DNA from: Phytopythium helicoides
Lineage: Eukaryota; Oomycota; Peronosporomycetes; Pythiales; Pythiaceae
Reading direction: 5' to 3'
Assembly: GCA_024867545.1 (NCBI GenBank)
Contig: JANFNE010000019.1
Coordinates: 1,104,856-1,168,855, forward strand
Length of the DNA: 64,000 nucleotides
The notes beneath the pieces are model-generated. The model made no database searches. It had not been told where the DNA came from and was given only the letters and a program-made list of their open reading frames with translations. This document shows, piece by piece, positions 62,585-64,000 of the stretch (the stretch's first letter is position 1; each line of letters opens with the position of its first letter). A program made the translations under genes and the position numbers.

Positions 62585-63988
62585 ATGCCCGTCCGTCCCG
62601 CAGTGTTCACGCCAAGCCGTGGCGCTGGCCGCCCGCCTTCCCCCCTCCCCGGCTCCGCTTCGCCCCGCGGCGTCGTCACTCGCCGCGTTGCGTCCGCCAT
62701 GAGCGCGACGCTGGGCGACGACTGGCAGTGGGCGGCGGTGTCTGCGGACGAGTGGGGGCCCACCAAGGCGGCGGTGGCGGGCGACTCGCCGTCGGCGCCG
62801 AGCTTATCCGCGCCAGGAGCTCCGAACGCAGATGCCTCGACTAAGTCGACGGACGAGCAGCGCCGGCAGCGGCACAATGCCAACGAGCGGCGGCGCACCA
62901 ACGCGCTCAAGACGCGCATCCTGCAGATGCGCGAGGAGCTGGCGGCGCTCGAGACGCAGCGCGACCGGCTGCAGGCGGCGCAGGCGGCGGCGGGCGCGCG
63001 CGACGGCGCGGCCGAGCAGTATTTGGGCACGGTGCGCGCCATCGACCAGCTGCGCAATGAGCAGCAGCTCCTGCGCCAGCAGCTGCGCGCCTTCGACATG
63101 CGCAACAGCACGCTGCAGACTGTGCTCACCGAGTTCCGCGCGACGCCCGAGAGCCGCGCGGCGGCCAATGCTGCTGCTGCTGCTCATGGTGGTGGGAGTG
63201 CGGTGGCGGCGCACGGCCGGCCGCGAAAGTCCGTGGACGACAACGACGACAGCGAGAGCCTGGACGGCGCGAGCGATGACGGCACCAACGAAATCTTCTC
63301 CGAGGACGCGCCCATCTTCCAGCGCGTGCTGCTGCCGAGGCCGCTGCCGCTCGCCGACGTCATGGCCGTCGTCAAGCAGTTCTACGACGAGATCATGCGC
63401 TTCCGCAGCGAGCGCGAGTTCGACTCGCTCAACAGCGAGATCTTTGGCTGGCGCGACCGCCGCTTGCTCAACGCGCACTCGCTGCGCTTCATGCTCTCGC
63501 AGCACTTTGAGAGCGTGCCGGCCGAGGAGCTCGTGTACAAGACCTGGAACCTGCTCACAACGCTGGGGCTCTACCGGCGCATCCAGCCGCGCACTGAGGA
63601 GCTGCGGCTGCTGCAGCGCGTGACCGACGACTGCGTCATCGTGCGGCTGAGCGTGAGCAGCAACAGCGGCAAGGTGCACCAGTCGATCCTGCTCATCGCG
63701 CGCGGCCGCATCGACGGCGGCTTTCTCATCACGTACCGCTCCATCCCGCTGTCGACCGCGCAGGCGCAGTTCGCGGCGAGCGAGGTCAACTACGTGCACC
63801 TCAACAACTGGTATATGTTCCTGGACAGCACGAGTGCGCGCGGCGCGCCAGCGTGCGAGGTGACGCTGGGCGGCACGGTCGCCAACCAGCCGGTCGAGTA
63901 CCTGCGATACCTCATGATGGAGGTCGTGGCGGCTGTCGTGCGCTGGCAGACGGCCGTGGGCCACTCGCGCTTCCGGCTCACGGGCTGA
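62585..63988 (+). CDS. bHLH-like basic region plus START-like domain regulator
   Basis: 467 residues from the ATG at 62585; a second ATG at 62699 (MSATLGDDWQWAAV) is a good alternative start. The basic region RRQRHNANERRRTNALKTRI has H-N-x-x-E-R-x-R, as in bHLH proteins, but no loop or second helix follows; instead a long Leu/Gln coiled coil runs on, as in bZIP proteins. The C-terminal half (FNSLNSEIFGWRDRR-like region to RWQTAVGHSRF) resembles a START-like domain and is shared with the broken genes at 10-13 kb, including VHLNNWYMFLDS and EYLRYLMMEVVAAVVRWQT. Some oomycete genomes call related proteins M96 mating-specific; that link is only tentative. Confidence 0.75.
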   Translation: MPVRPAVFTPSRGAGRPPSPLPGSASPRGVVTRRVASAMSATLGDDWQWAAVSADEWGPTKAAVAGDSPSAPSLSAPGAPNADASTKSTDEQRRQRHNANERRRTNALKTRILQMREELAALETQRDRLQAAQAAAGARDGAAEQYLGTVRAIDQLRNEQQLLRQQLRAFDMRNSTLQTVLTEFRATPESRAAANAAAAAHGGGSAVAAHGRPRKSVDDNDDSESLDGASDDGTNEIFSEDAPIFQRVLLPRPLPLADVMAVVKQFYDEIMRFRSEREFDSLNSEIFGWRDRRLLNAHSLRFMLSQHFESVPAEELVYKTWNLLTTLGLYRRIQPRTEELRLLQRVTDDCVIVRLSVSSNSGKVHQSILLIARGRIDGGFLITYRSIPLSTAQAQFAASEVNYVHLNNWYMFLDSTSARGAPACEVTLGGTVANQPVEYLRYLMMEVVAAVVRWQTAVGHSRFRLTG

Positions 63989-64000
63989 GTCGCCGACGGC

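Overview
This looks like nuclear DNA from a plant-associated oomycete of the Pythium/Phytophthora group. The evidence is GC-rich genes with rare, short (about 60-115 nt) GT-AG introns, Crinkler (CRN) effector genes with LxLAR-type and HVLVxxP-type motifs, elicitin-like secreted proteins, expanded oomycete-style bZIP regulators, a START plus FYVE-like protein, and a flagellar dynein intermediate chain as expected in a zoospore-forming lineage. No RXLR effector was seen. I assign no species.

Layout. 0-9 kb: a large palindrome. Two bZIP-like regulators (one cut by the window edge, one frameshifted) on the left arm are repeated in inverted orientation on the right arm around a third family member. 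10-13.5 kb: two broken, tail-to-tail bZIP-like plus START-like genes. 13.6-20.5 kb: a three-exon BRCT-like plus poly(ADP-ribose) glycohydrolase gene with a C-terminal PCNA-binding motif, then three copies of a small secreted Ala/Ser/Asp-rich gene, at least one next to a decayed copy of the PARG 3' end. 21.7-27.5 kb: three paralogues of a small basic protein with a C-x6-C-x15-C-x2-H motif, around a GOST-like seven-pass membrane protein. 28.8-32 kb: two more bZIP-family genes, one frameshifted. 32.1-34 kb: two elicitin-like genes, one intact and one broken.

34.8-48.8 kb: a dynamic effector region. A broken multi-pass membrane gene is followed by three copies of a block made of a CRN gene, an oligo(A) tract and an antisense fragment of that membrane gene. 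Copy 1 is intact if one 78-nt intron is removed; copies 2 and 3 carry frameshifts. Between copies 1 and 2 lies a decayed Ser/Gly-rich gene with a 15-residue repeat.

48.9-64 kb: mostly intact single-copy housekeeping genes: a small membrane-associated protein, axonemal dynein DNAI2, a tandem-domain Golgi-type glycosyltransferase, a START/FYVE-like protein, NHP2 of H/ACA snoRNPs, a long F-box/JmjC/APH-kinase-like gene that appears to carry a SAM domain inside its kinase domain, and a bHLH-like plus START-like regulator.

Frameshifts concentrate in the duplicated families (bZIP, Ala-rich, elicitin, CRN, membrane gene) while most long single-copy genes are open. That argues for real birth-and-death evolution rather than uniform sequencing error, although single-base errors cannot be excluded case by case. 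All intron positions are my predictions from splice consensus and reading-frame continuity.
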